DNA of 64,000 bases, from contig NZ_SLZF01000003.1 in NCBI RefSeq assembly GCF_004341515.1, forward strand, positions 310,001 to 374,000, given 5' to 3'. The DNA is from Allobosea sp. BK604. GTDB taxonomy: Bacteria > Pseudomonadota > Alphaproteobacteria > Rhizobiales > Beijerinckiaceae. Below the pieces are notes generated by a model that saw nothing but the letters and a program-made list of their open reading frames with translations, did no database searches and had not been told where the DNA came from. Numbering within the stretch: the stretch's first letter is position 1; each line of letters opens with the position of its first letter. Shown here one piece after another: positions 1 to 7,577 of the stretch. Both the position numbers and the translations under genes were made by a program.

Positions 1-598
1 CCTCCTCGATGTAATGCGTGGTCAGGATGATGGTGACGCCGCTTTCGCGCAGCCGCCGCACCAGCTGCCACATGTCCTGGCGCAGCTCGACATCGACGCC
101 GGCCGAGGGCTCGTCGAGGAAGAGGATCTGCGGCTCGTGCGAGAGCGCCTTGGCGATCATGACGCGTCGCTTCATGCCGCCCGACAGCGTACGGATCATC
201 GCGTTGCGCTTGTCCCAGAGCGAGAGGTCCTTGAGGATCTGCTCGATCAGCTCCGGATTGCGCGGCTTGCCGAAGAGGCCACGGCTGAAATTCACCGTCG
301 CCCAGACCGTCTCGAAAGCGTCGGTGGTCAATTCCTGCGGCACGAGCCCGATCTTGGTGCGGGCCGAGCGGTAATCCTTGCCGATGTCGTGGCCATCGGC
401 GGTGACCGAGCCGGCGCTCGGCGTCACCAGCCCGCAGATGATGCTGATCAGCGTGGTCTTGCCGGCCCCGTTGGGGCCCAGCAGGGCGAAGATCTCGCCA
501 CGGTGGATGTCCAGATCGATCGATTTCAGCGCGCTGAAGCCGGAGGCATAGGTCTTGGACAGCTTGGATACGGAGATGATGGGCGGCATGGCGACCAT
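1..598 (-). CDS. ABC transporter ATP-binding protein, partial (C-terminus beyond window)
   Basis: Reading from base 598 leftwards gives about 199 codons of an ABC-2 type ATPase that runs off the window edge. Walker A (GPNGAGKTT) lies near residue 40, the signature (LSGGMKRR) near 140 and Walker B (ILFLDEP) near 160, followed by the H-loop region TTHYIEE. The LSGGMKRR form and a Q-loop reading GLVPQE are typical of NodI/CcmA-like and multidrug export ATPases. It would energise a membrane permease encoded to the left, outside this window. A second in-frame ATG at base 589 is an equally good start; neither has a clear ribosome site. Confidence 0.93.
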   Translation of the reverse strand, partial: MVAMPPIISVSKLSKTYASGFSALKSIDLDIHRGEIFALLGPNGAGKTTLISIICGLVTPSAGSVTADGHDIGKDYRSARTKIGLVPQELTTDAFETVWATVNFSRGLFGKPRNPELIEQILKDLSLWDKRNAMIRTLSGGMKRRVMIAKALSHEPQILFLDEPSAGVDVELRQDMWQLVRRLRESGVTIILTTHYIEE

Positions 599-700
599 AT
601 AGGCGATGTGGTTGCAGGATGCGACGGCACAGCCATGCGCCGCATGCGCGGCGGAAGAAGCAGGGGCGCCTGTCAGCCGCCGTCAGCAGCGGACATGACA

Positions 701-726
701 ATGGCCGGGAGCGCCCTCCCGGCCAT
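701..726. terminator. Perfect 11-bp hairpin after the small peptide gene
   Basis: The arms ATGGCCGGGAG and CTCCCGGCCAT are separated by CGCC. It lies 25 bases downstream of the 24-residue gene on the minus strand. No T-run follows on either strand, so it could be a transcript-end stabiliser rather than a classic intrinsic terminator. Confidence 0.4.
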
Positions 727-751
727 CAGGTCGATCAGCAATTGCCTTGCT

Positions 752-826
752 CTATCTCATGAAGAACCAGAGCAGGATGATCACCGGAATCGGCACACCA
801 AGTAACCACAGCGCTATCGAACGCAT
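752..826 (-). CDS. 24-residue single-span membrane peptide
   Basis: The reading frame encodes 24 residues, beginning MRSIALWLLGVPIPVII and ending LLWFFMR, which is almost entirely one hydrophobic span with a central proline pair. A strong ribosome site (AGGGGG) sits 8 bases before the ATG. The hairpin just downstream and the isolated position suggest its own transcript. I recall similar short hydrophobic peptides with an LWLLGIPIP-like core annotated as hypothetical in Rhizobiales, but could not check this. Function is unknown; a regulator or anchor for a membrane complex is possible. Random coding of such a clean hydrophobic peptide behind a good ribosome site is unlikely. Confidence 0.6.
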   Translation of the reverse strand: MRSIALWLLGVPIPVIILLWFFMR

Positions 827-934
827 GTCGAAGCCCCCTGTTGAACAATTGTGGGAGAGCAACGCGATCGAGCGCTGGAAAGTTCCACAGGCAGCAAGCC
901 CAAGCCTGGCGCCTACGGCGCGCCTGCCCGATTC

Positions 935-1447
935 TTACTTGAAGCCAAGGTTCTCCAGCATCTTGGTGGTCGCGTCATTGTACTTCTTGTCGCCTTCGAG
1001 CGAGGCCCAATAGGTCAGCAGGATCAGCTTGCCGCTCGCCACTTTCGGATTGATCGCAACATAGCGGATGACCGAATCCTCGCCCTTGGCCTTGGCCTTC
1101 AGCTCGCTGATCACCCAGGGGCGGCCGTTGACCTCAATCTGCACCGTCTCGCCGGCGCTCTCGATCTTGACGCCCTGGCCGTCGAAATAGCTGTTGTGCT
1201 CCTTCTGGACCGCGTCGATCTCGTTCGGCGGGATCAGCTCGACCCACATGTAGATCTCGTCGTCCGGGGTCTTGATCTGAATCCCGCGTGCGACCTTCTT
1301 GCCTTCCCAATCGTCGGGAACGGTGATCACCGCGACCGGATCGGCTTCGGTGATGTTGAAGGCCTCGGCTTGCGCCGGGGCGGTCGCAAAGGGGGTGGCG
1401 AAGGAAACAAGCGCGGCTGTGAGCGCGCAGGCAATGGTCCGCAACAT
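935..1447 (-). CDS. Secreted conserved protein, tandem paralogue 1
   Basis: This 170-residue protein has a clear Sec signal peptide (hydrophobic core about residues 5-22, cleavage after APAQA). The mature part starts with FNITEADPVAVITVPDDW, then alternates strands with a conserved core (RYVAINPKVASGKL, LTYWAS). The ribosome site CAGGAG, 6 bases from the ATG at 1447, fixes the start and rules out the longer frame. It shares most of its sequence with the protein at 1752..2267, so the pair arose by tandem duplication. The fold may be PsbP/DUF1795-like, judging from the opening PDDW and the size, but that is a guess. It acts in the periplasm; the role is unknown. Confidence 0.85.
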   Translation of the reverse strand: MLRTIACALTAALVSFATPFATAPAQAEAFNITEADPVAVITVPDDWEGKKVARGIQIKTPDDEIYMWVELIPPNEIDAVQKEHNSYFDGQGVKIESAGETVQIEVNGRPWVISELKAKAKGEDSVIRYVAINPKVASGKLILLTYWASLEGDKKYNDATTKMLENLGFK

Positions 1448-1678
1448 CAGGATCTCCTGTCCCATCGAGGTCATGGCTGCCTGTGCCGAAGGTGATAGCG
1501 CCGGGACGATTGCCGCGGCACCCGCTCCCTCACCGAACGTCATGGGCAATGCGGACTGGCGATAAGTGAAGCCGCCGGCAGCCCTGTGCCAGGACGATAG
1601 ATCGCCATTCACAGAACCGCGGGGCACAACCGCAGCCGTCAGGATTCCGACATAATTGAACCCGCCCGGCCTTCCCCC

Positions 1679-1706
1679 GGGAGCAGGCGGATCGGCGCCT
1701 GCTCCC
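1679..1706. terminator. 11-bp hairpin between the tandem paralogues
   Basis: The arms GGGAGCAGGCG and CGCCTGCTCCC are perfect and flank GATCGG. The element lies about 45 bases after the stop of the 1752..2267 gene on the minus strand, in the 304-bp spacer between the paralogues. No T-run follows. It would give each paralogue its own transcript end. Confidence 0.4.
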
Positions 1707-1751
1707 GCGATGGAGGCCGAACGGGTATGAGACGCCGAGCGAAGCCGAGGC

Positions 1752-2267
1752 TTACTTGAAAGCGATGCTCTCGATCATCTTGTTCATGACGGCGTCATGG
1801 GTCTTGTCGCCGTCGATCGAGGCCCAATAGGTCATCATGATGATCTTGCCGCTCGCGACATTCGGATTGATCGCGACATAGCGGATGATCGAGTCGCCAT
1901 CGCTGCTCTTGGCCTTCAGCTCGGTGAAGGACCAGGCACGACCGTTGATCTCCTTCTTCATCGTCTCCGACGCGCCGGTGACGGTGACGCCTTCCTTGTC
2001 GAAATAGCCGTTATGCTCCTTCTGCACGGTGTCGATCTCGCCCGGAGCGATCAGCTCGAACCAGAGATAGATTTCCTCGTCCGGCGACTTGATCTCGATG
2101 CCGCGCGCAATCTTCGAGCTCGTCCAGTCGTCGGGAATGGTGACGACCGCGACCGGATCGGCATCGGTGATGCTGAGCGCGCCGGCCAGGCTCGGGCTCG
2201 ACGGCAGGATGACGGCGCCGGCAAGGGCGAGCGCGAGGCTGAACGCGCAAACCAGGGTTCGCAGCAT
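1752..2267 (-). CDS. Secreted conserved protein, tandem paralogue 2
   Basis: This 171-residue protein has a Sec signal peptide (MLRTLVCAFSLALALAGAV, cleavage near SPSLAGA). The mature domain ALSITDADPVAVVTIPDDW is colinear with the downstream paralogue, sharing the segments EIYLWFELI, KEHNGYF, NGRAWSFTELKAK and RYVAINPNVASGK. The start at 2267 is preceded by AAGGATATC. A longer frame upstream would put basic residues before the signal peptide and is less likely. Function is unknown. Keeping two secreted copies side by side suggests either dosage or specialised partners. Confidence 0.85.
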   Translation of the reverse strand: MLRTLVCAFSLALALAGAVILPSSPSLAGALSITDADPVAVVTIPDDWTSSKIARGIEIKSPDEEIYLWFELIAPGEIDTVQKEHNGYFDKEGVTVTGASETMKKEINGRAWSFTELKAKSSDGDSIIRYVAINPNVASGKIIMMTYWASIDGDKTHDAVMNKMIESIAFK

Positions 2268-2384
2268 GGGAGATATCCTTGTCAGATGGGTCGGATTGCG
2301 GCGCACGAGCCAGCCCGGCTTTCGAGCCTGCCGCAGGGCCAGATTGCCAGCGCAAAGGGGCTTTGCAAGGCGCGCGCAGTCGCC

Positions 2385-3011
2385 TCAGGCGGCGTTTTCG
2401 GCGCTGCTGTGCCAGTTCGGTAGATAGCCGTTCACAAGTGCCGCCAATGTTGACGGCGGCGTGACGACGGCGGCGAAACCTGCAGGCCGCGGCCGCTTCG
2501 CGACATAGCCCGCGGGCGACCAGAGCAGCGCCGCATCGCCCTGCAAGGCCAGCCATTCGCCCGGACCGGCCTCGACCATCGTGCCATCAGGCAGGTCATC
2601 CGCCCGCAGGCGGTGCAGGCGCTTGGCACGGCCGAGCCGGCGTTCGCCGTCGAGCCGGCGATCGATCTCCGGAAAGAGCGGAACCTGCTCGAGGCCGAGC
2701 CCGCGCACCAGCGCCGCGCGATAGGCCAGCGCATCGGCCCGCCGGCATTCCATGCAGGGCCGGTGCCCCGCTGCCAGCGCCGTGACCTCGTCGCAGAAGA
2801 ACAGCTCGGTATAGCCCTTGCCCCAGACCTTGCGGCGCCTGCCCTTGAACGAAAGCACGCAGCAGATCCATTGCCGGGTGGCATAGGCGCGCTGCGGCAG
2901 CGCCTGCGTCTGCGGATCATGGAAGCGCCCGCCGCGATTGCCGAAAAGCTCGCCGCGCGCGGGATCGGCGAAGAGCGTGCCATCGGGGCGGACGCGGTTT
3001 GGCAAGGTCAT
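2385..3011 (-). CDS. Conserved protein with an Ada-like Cys4 zinc site
   Basis: The 208-residue protein has no signal peptide or membrane span. Residues about 47-90 contain a CC pair (QWICCVL), then FFCDEVTALAAGHRPCMECRR. This resembles the Ada-type zinc-binding domain, in which FF, an alanine-rich helix and AAGxRPCxxC carry the last two of four cysteine ligands. The N-terminal part (LPNRVRPDGTLFADPARGE) and the C-terminal part look like all-beta, DNA- or substrate-contacting modules, but I recognise no catalytic motif. A small single-copy DNA-damage or nucleic-acid-binding protein is possible. The gene stands alone between unrelated genes. Confidence 0.75.
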   Translation of the reverse strand: MTLPNRVRPDGTLFADPARGELFGNRGGRFHDPQTQALPQRAYATRQWICCVLSFKGRRRKVWGKGYTELFFCDEVTALAAGHRPCMECRRADALAYRAALVRGLGLEQVPLFPEIDRRLDGERRLGRAKRLHRLRADDLPDGTMVEAGPGEWLALQGDAALLWSPAGYVAKRPRPAGFAAVVTPPSTLAALVNGYLPNWHSSAENAA

Positions 3012-3114
3012 GGGCTTAGTAAGATCCTGGGCGATCCGGAGAAGGTAAGCCGCAAACCCACAGTAACGGAGTTTCCTGCCAACATATGGCGGCAGGATCA
3101 GCGCCCCGGTTGCC

Positions 3115-4350
3115 CTACTCCCGTAATCCGGCCACCACCGGCGCGCGATAGGACATCAGCGCCGGCAGCAGCGAGACGACGCTGCCGATGGCGAAGAGCA
3201 GCAGAACCTGCAGCATCTCCCGGCTCTCCAGCGAGAATGCCAGCCTGAGCCCGGTCTGCGCCTCGACCAGTCCCGAGACCGCCCTTGTGAAGACCGCCCC
3301 GACGGCGAGCCCCGACAGGCAGCCGGCGCCGATCAGCAGCGCCATGCCGAGCCAGACCACGAGCAGCACATAGGCGCGCGGCGCCCCGAGCGCCCGCAGC
3401 ACCGCATAGCGCCGCCGCCGCAGGCCGGCGACCGCGACGAGCAGCAGCAGCACCGCGGCCAGGATCAGCACCGCGTTCAGCACGGAGGCCACGACGAGCA
3501 CATCCCTGACATCCCCCAGCGCGCGATAGAGCGTCACCAGCACCTCGGCCGGGAAGAAGGCCATGGTACCGCCCTGCCGGTATTGCGCCCGCAACTGATA
3601 GGCGCCGGCGACGCTGCGCGGCTTGACCACGATCGCCGGCACGCCCGGGATCTTCTGGCCATCGAAAGGCAGGCCGATGCCTGCTTCCTCCGAGGCATGG
3701 CCATTGCCGAGGCCATGGACCTCCCAGACGTTCTCGACCGGGACCAGGATGGCCCGGTCCCAGGGCGAGCCGAGGCGCGGCAGCCGCCCGACGGCGACAT
3801 AGCCATGGCCCTCATGGCGATGGCCGGCCTCTTCCTCGTCGACCTGCCCGGGCTTCGCGGCATGTCCGAGCACGCCGTGCGAGGGCTCGATCGTCTCGCC
3901 AAGCTTGTAGCTGACATCCGCACCGAGCACGGCCTCGCCCTCTCCCGCGAAGAACCGCCCCTCGCTCGGCTTGAGCCGGCCCCAGCGGCTGACCAGATCC
4001 GCCGTCGTGCCAACGATGACATAGCCCCGGCTGATATCCCCGAAGGCGATCGGCGCCACCGCAGCGACCCGCTCGTCCTTGGCGAGCGTGTTGAGCAGCC
4101 GGCCGTCGATGAGCGGGATCGCATCGGGCTGCAGATAGATCGACGACATCACCAGCTGCGTCTGGCTGCCGGGTGCGCCGATCAGCAGGTCGAAATCCTC
4201 CGCCGCCGCGGCCGAGCTGCGCCGGAGCGCCCGCTCCTGCGCGCCGATGGCGACGCCGATCGCAACAGCCAGCGCGACCAGCGTGACGATCGCCAGCGCC
4301 GTCCAGCGCAGGGCGCGGATATCGGCCCAGACCATCGGGAACGGGTTCAT
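3115..4350 (-). CDS. FtsX/MacB-family ABC transporter permease
   Basis: The 411-residue protein has one N-terminal membrane span (about 16-34), a periplasmic domain of about 230 residues, and three C-terminal spans (about 275-300, 325-350, 380-400), the standard FtsX/MacB layout. The periplasmic domain has a histidine- and acid-rich stretch (HAAKPGQVDEEEAGHRHEGHG), a plausible metal-contact loop. Its start overlaps the stop of the ATPase gene by 4 bases, so the two are translationally coupled. With the upstream OB-fold protein this matches zinc-regulated Zrg-type systems, where the ATPase and FtsX-type permease travel with a DUF3299 protein. The transported substrate cannot be read from sequence. 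Confidence 0.9.
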   Translation of the reverse strand: MNPFPMVWADIRALRWTALAIVTLVALAVAIGVAIGAQERALRRSSAAAAEDFDLLIGAPGSQTQLVMSSIYLQPDAIPLIDGRLLNTLAKDERVAAVAPIAFGDISRGYVIVGTTADLVSRWGRLKPSEGRFFAGEGEAVLGADVSYKLGETIEPSHGVLGHAAKPGQVDEEEAGHRHEGHGYVAVGRLPRLGSPWDRAILVPVENVWEVHGLGNGHASEEAGIGLPFDGQKIPGVPAIVVKPRSVAGAYQLRAQYRQGGTMAFFPAEVLVTLYRALGDVRDVLVVASVLNAVLILAAVLLLLVAVAGLRRRRYAVLRALGAPRAYVLLVVWLGMALLIGAGCLSGLAVGAVFTRAVSGLVEAQTGLRLAFSLESREMLQVLLLFAIGSVVSLLPALMSYRAPVVAGLRE

Positions 4351-5078
4351 GAGGCGAGCGCCAGGGGCTTGCCGGTCAGCGCACCGATCTCGACAACGCG
4401 CTCCATCCGCGCCAGCAGCGCCGCGTCATGCGAAGCGCAGATCAGCGTCGCGCCGGCCTCCCGCGCGACCTCGACAAGGAGCGCGCCGACCTCGTTCGCG
4501 TGCTCGGCATCGAGGCTCGCCGTCGGCTCGTCAGCCAGGATCAGCGCCGGCCGGCCCAGCACGGCACGCGCGATCGCGACGCGCTGCTGCTCGCCGCGCG
4601 AGAGCACCCGGGCCTTGCGGCGCAGATCGCCGAGCCCCATGCGCCCGGCCAGCGCCGCAGCGCGCTCGTGCTGGGCCTTGTCGATCCGCCAGGAGGAGAA
4701 GGTCGCCGGCAAGGTGATATTGGCGGCAACGTCGAGCTCCGGGATGAGGTGGAAATCCTGGAAGACGAAGCCGATCGTCTCGCGCCGCCAGAGGTCGCGG
4801 GCCGGGATCGGGAGAGAGGAGACCGCCTTCGCGTCCCAGGCTACGGAGCCGGCATCAGGCACGATGAGGCCGGCGATCAGGTGCAGCAGCGAGGTCTTGC
4901 CGGAACCGGAGGGCCCGCGCAGCCCAACGCGCGCGCCAGCGGGAATGGTCAGGTCGGGAATATCGAGGACCCTGAATGGCCGGCCGTCGCCGCCGCGATG
5001 GTCGAGCCGCACACCGTGGAGATGAAGCGGCTTCGCCGCGGCTTGGGCCGCGCCGTCAGGCAACGCGGAAACTGGCAT
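4347..5078 (-). CDS. LolD-type ABC transporter ATPase
   Basis: Walker A (GPSGSGKTS), Q-loop (FVFQDFHLIPEL), signature (LSRGEQQRVAIARA) and Walker B (LILADEPTASLD) are all present and intact, with the H-loop in CASHDAALL. The spacing is that of the LolD/MacB group that pairs with FtsX-like permeases. The start is set at 5078, which leaves a 23-base overlap with the upstream gene; an earlier ATG at 5117 would extend the overlap. It energises the permease at 3115..4350. Confidence 0.9.
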   Translation of the reverse strand: MPVSALPDGAAQAAAKPLHLHGVRLDHRGGDGRPFRVLDIPDLTIPAGARVGLRGPSGSGKTSLLHLIAGLIVPDAGSVAWDAKAVSSLPIPARDLWRRETIGFVFQDFHLIPELDVAANITLPATFSSWRIDKAQHERAAALAGRMGLGDLRRKARVLSRGEQQRVAIARAVLGRPALILADEPTASLDAEHANEVGALLVEVAREAGATLICASHDAALLARMERVVEIGALTGKPLALAS

Positions 5079-5520
5079 CGACGAGTCTGATCTGGCTGAC
5101 GAAACCGGTCTCGGCATCGGTGGCGGAGCCGATCTCGAGCCGCCCGGTCACGGCGACCTTGCGCCCAGCGCTGACCAGTGGCGTCTCTTCCTTCATGAAA
5201 ATGACGACGATATCGACCGGCCAGTCGGCATCGGACTGGCAGAATGGGCAAATCGCCAGGGGCTCGCGCGTCAGCACGAAGAAGCGGCTCTCCGGCTTGA
5301 GCGGCGGCGCCATATAGCCGTTGATCCTGACCTCCTGGCCGCGCAGCGAGGTGACGCGGTCGGAGAACTGGAAGCCGAGCACGCCGAAGGATTTGTAGAG
5401 GCTGTCGAAGGCGATCGGCTCCGGCTCGGCCGCGAAGGCGGGAGGGGAAATGCCGAGCGCCGCGAGCCCCTGCAGGAGCCCGCGGCGGGTGAAGGACATG
5501 GGGGAGATGCGCAGCCGCAT
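5056..5520 (-). CDS. Exported OB-fold protein, DUF3299-like, linked to ABC system
   Basis: The 154-residue protein begins with a twin-arginine-like leader (TRRGLLQGLAALGI, cleavage near PAFA), so export through Tat or Sec is likely. The mature region has a DUF3299-like pattern: a substrate-facing LGFQF, then LRGQEVRINGYMAPPL, a short C-x-x-C in CPFCQSD, and a final beta-rich half (KVAVTGRLEIG). The ribosome site GAGGAG, 8 bases before 5520, decides the start. In known zinc-regulated clusters a DUF3299 protein sits next to an ATPase and an FtsX-type permease, as here. The usual DUF2796/ZrgA binding protein is not in this window. Assignment to DUF3299 is from memory of the pattern. Confidence 0.75.
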   Translation of the reverse strand: MRLRISPMSFTRRGLLQGLAALGISPPAFAAEPEPIAFDSLYKSFGVLGFQFSDRVTSLRGQEVRINGYMAPPLKPESRFFVLTREPLAICPFCQSDADWPVDIVVIFMKEETPLVSAGRKVAVTGRLEIGSATDAETGFVSQIRLVDASFRVA

Positions 5521-5554
5521 GATATTGCTCCTCATTCCCCCATTTGCGCGCTTT

Positions 5555-5580
5555 CCGTTCGGCCGATATCGGCCGAACGG
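5555..5580. repeat. Perfect 26-bp palindrome between phosphatase and ABC genes
   Basis: Two 13-base arms beginning CCGTTCGGCCGAT meet without a loop. It lies between the stop of the phosphatase gene and the start of the OB-fold gene, on the minus strand. There is no T-run, so it is a cruciform-type terminator at best, or an operator for the ABC genes. Confidence 0.6.
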
Positions 5581-5615
5581 ACAGAATTCGCGCCAGGCAG
5601 CGTCGTCAGACTAGC

Positions 5616-7358
5616 TCACTTGCCGCCGAGCGCGAGCGCTTCCGCCATGACGCGGAAGACATAGGTGTTCGGCTTGTGGCCGCGGAACTTCTCGGCGCCC
5701 GGGCCCATCGCGGTCAGGACGACGTCGTCGGCAGCATGGACGCCCGAGTTCGACTCGAACGGCAGGTTGCCCTGCTTGCGCACCGCCATCGGCGCCGTGC
5801 AATCCTTCTCGTTGGCGACATAGGTGTTCTTCTCGGCGCCGGCGACGGCCGGGACGCGCTCGCCGTCCATATAGGGGCGGCCGGTGTCGCAAGTGTCGGG
5901 ATAGGTGCCGAACACGACAGCGAGACGATGCGAGGTGTTGACGTCGGTCGGGTAGCCGTCGGCGTCGCGCGGGCCGTAATTCGGCACCACCGAGTCCTGG
6001 TAGACGCCGAGCTTGTCGCGCAGCAGCTGGCCGGGACGGTCGTCATTATAGGAGCCGATCAGCGAGACCGGATGGGCATGGTCGGCGACGACGATGATCA
6101 GCGTGTCGTTGCGCTCGCCGGCGAAGTCCTTGGCGGCCTTGACGGCGTTGTCGAGCATGATCGTGTCGAACACCGCGCGCTCCCAATCGAGCGAGTGGCT
6201 GTACTTGTCGATACGGGCCGACTCGACCATCAGGAAGAAGCCGTCCTCGTTGCCCTTCAGCATCTCGAGCGCGGCCTTGGTCTGCTCGACGACATCAGGC
6301 TGGTCCGGGAACTTCGAGATCGTGCCCTTCTTGGCCAGGCGCAGGTCGAAAGCGCCATCGATATTGCCGGTGTTGTAGAGGCCGAGCAGCTTCTTGGCGC
6401 CGCCGGAGACCGCAGCGTTCATCTCGGTCTTCGAGGTGGCGACGCTGTAGCCGGCCTCCTTGAACTTGGCGATGGCGTCGAGGTCGTCGGTGCGCTTAGA
6501 GCCGTTGGTCGCCTTCGGCAGGAAGTTCGGCGAGCCGCCGCCCATGATCACGTCCGGCTTCACGTCGAGGAACATTTTGACGATGTCGTTATAGTCCGAG
6601 CGGCGGCGGGTATGGGCCACCATCGAGGCCGGGGTGGCGTCCTCGATCTCGGCATTGGTGACGACGCCGATCGCCATCTTGTTGCGGCGGCGGATCACCT
6701 CGGAGATGGTCTCGACCTTGGGGTGGTCGAGGGTCAGCGCGTTCTTGGCGCAGTAGACGCCGAGCGCGTTGACGCAGGACTTGTGGCCGGTGGTGTAGGC
6801 ATGGGCCGCGTTGGCGCTGTCGGTGACGACCGAGTCGCTGCCCGAGGTCGAGATCAGCGCCATGTTCGGCATGTCGTCGATGGCGAGCTCGCCGCCATAG
6901 CGGCCTTCCTTCAGGCCCTTCGACATGATGCGGGCGGCGGTGCGATGCGCGATCGAGAAGCCGTCGCCGACGAAGAGGATTACGTTCTTGGCGCGACGGG
7001 CCGGGGTCGAGAACACTTCCCAGGCCACTGTCGACTTGTTCGAGCCCTGCGTCGCTTCGACGACATAGCGGCCGGCCGGCAGCGAGGCGCCGCGCAGCCA
7101 CATGGCGGAGTGCTTCTGGCCTTCCTCGTTCTGCATGAACGTGGTCTGGCGGCCGAAGATCTCGGCGGCCGGCTTGCCGTTCACGGTGACGTTGACGTCA
7201 GCCGAGGCCGGGGCGTCCGGGAACTCGACCTTGAAATCGAAGTGCGAGCCTTCGAGAATCTCGGCCCGGTCGATCGGATAGATCGTCTGGGCCACCGCGG
7301 GAGCGGCTCCGGCGAGCGTGGCCGCCACGGCCATCATCAGCAATCGTTGCGCCTGCAT
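5616..7358 (-). CDS. Alkaline phosphatase family protein, exported
   Basis: The 580-residue protein has a Sec signal peptide (about 1-23, ending VAQ). A beta-rich N-terminal segment (residues 25-120) precedes the phosphatase core. ILFVGDGFS carries the first metal-binding Asp, and VTDSANAAHAYTTG near residue 182 holds the nucleophilic Ser. Later metal-ligand motifs are DDGFF-like (NEDGFFLMVESARIDKYSH) and VVADHAH, with a final histidine in SGVHAADD. The enzyme hydrolyses phosphate monoesters in the periplasm and needs zinc and magnesium. It is longer than E. coli PhoA (about 470), mainly at the N-terminus. A Zur-like palindrome lies about 100 bases upstream, a link to zinc supply rather than to phosphate. 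Confidence 0.95.
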   Translation of the reverse strand: MQAQRLLMMAVAATLAGAAPAVAQTIYPIDRAEILEGSHFDFKVEFPDAPASADVNVTVNGKPAAEIFGRQTTFMQNEEGQKHSAMWLRGASLPAGRYVVEATQGSNKSTVAWEVFSTPARRAKNVILFVGDGFSIAHRTAARIMSKGLKEGRYGGELAIDDMPNMALISTSGSDSVVTDSANAAHAYTTGHKSCVNALGVYCAKNALTLDHPKVETISEVIRRRNKMAIGVVTNAEIEDATPASMVAHTRRRSDYNDIVKMFLDVKPDVIMGGGSPNFLPKATNGSKRTDDLDAIAKFKEAGYSVATSKTEMNAAVSGGAKKLLGLYNTGNIDGAFDLRLAKKGTISKFPDQPDVVEQTKAALEMLKGNEDGFFLMVESARIDKYSHSLDWERAVFDTIMLDNAVKAAKDFAGERNDTLIIVVADHAHPVSLIGSYNDDRPGQLLRDKLGVYQDSVVPNYGPRDADGYPTDVNTSHRLAVVFGTYPDTCDTGRPYMDGERVPAVAGAEKNTYVANEKDCTAPMAVRKQGNLPFESNSGVHAADDVVLTAMGPGAEKFRGHKPNTYVFRVMAEALALGGK

Positions 7359-7457
7359 AAGTATACTCCGCCTGTCGCGCGTGTTGGTCGGGACTCGCTC
7401 AGACGCTTAGGCAGCCGAAGTGACAGTACGATTACTGGCCGATCGCAGGCGTAAAAG

Positions 7458-7480
7458 GAAATGTTATACAGTAACATCAT
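7458..7480. promoter_or_regulatory. Candidate Zur (zinc repressor) box
   Basis: The core ATGTTA-N5-TAACAT (7461..7477) is a perfect inverted repeat. Aligned with the rhizobial Zur consensus, whose half-sites read GAAATGTTATA, the left half GAAATGTTATA matches at all eleven positions, and 17 of 22 informative positions match overall. It lies 100 bases before the phosphatase start on the minus strand and about 100 before the glutathione S-transferase on the plus strand. A TATAAC that could be a -10 element for the phosphatase overlaps it, which would suit repression. Confidence 0.6.
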
Positions 7481-7577
7481 TTCATTCATTGCATGGACGC
7501 TGCTGACGGCTTCCGACACCACCACAGTCTTCTAAGATGACGCTGAAGATCGTATCCCGAGCCGGCGAGGAGACCCC

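Noticed and set aside
2613..3248. Plus-strand frame opposite the zinc-site protein
   Set aside because: Low-complexity, basic and without a ribosome site; the minus-strand frame has the conserved Cys motif.
7420..7440. Possible pho box upstream of the phosphatase
   Set aside because: Only one CTGTCA-type half-site was found; the second half does not match at the proper spacing.
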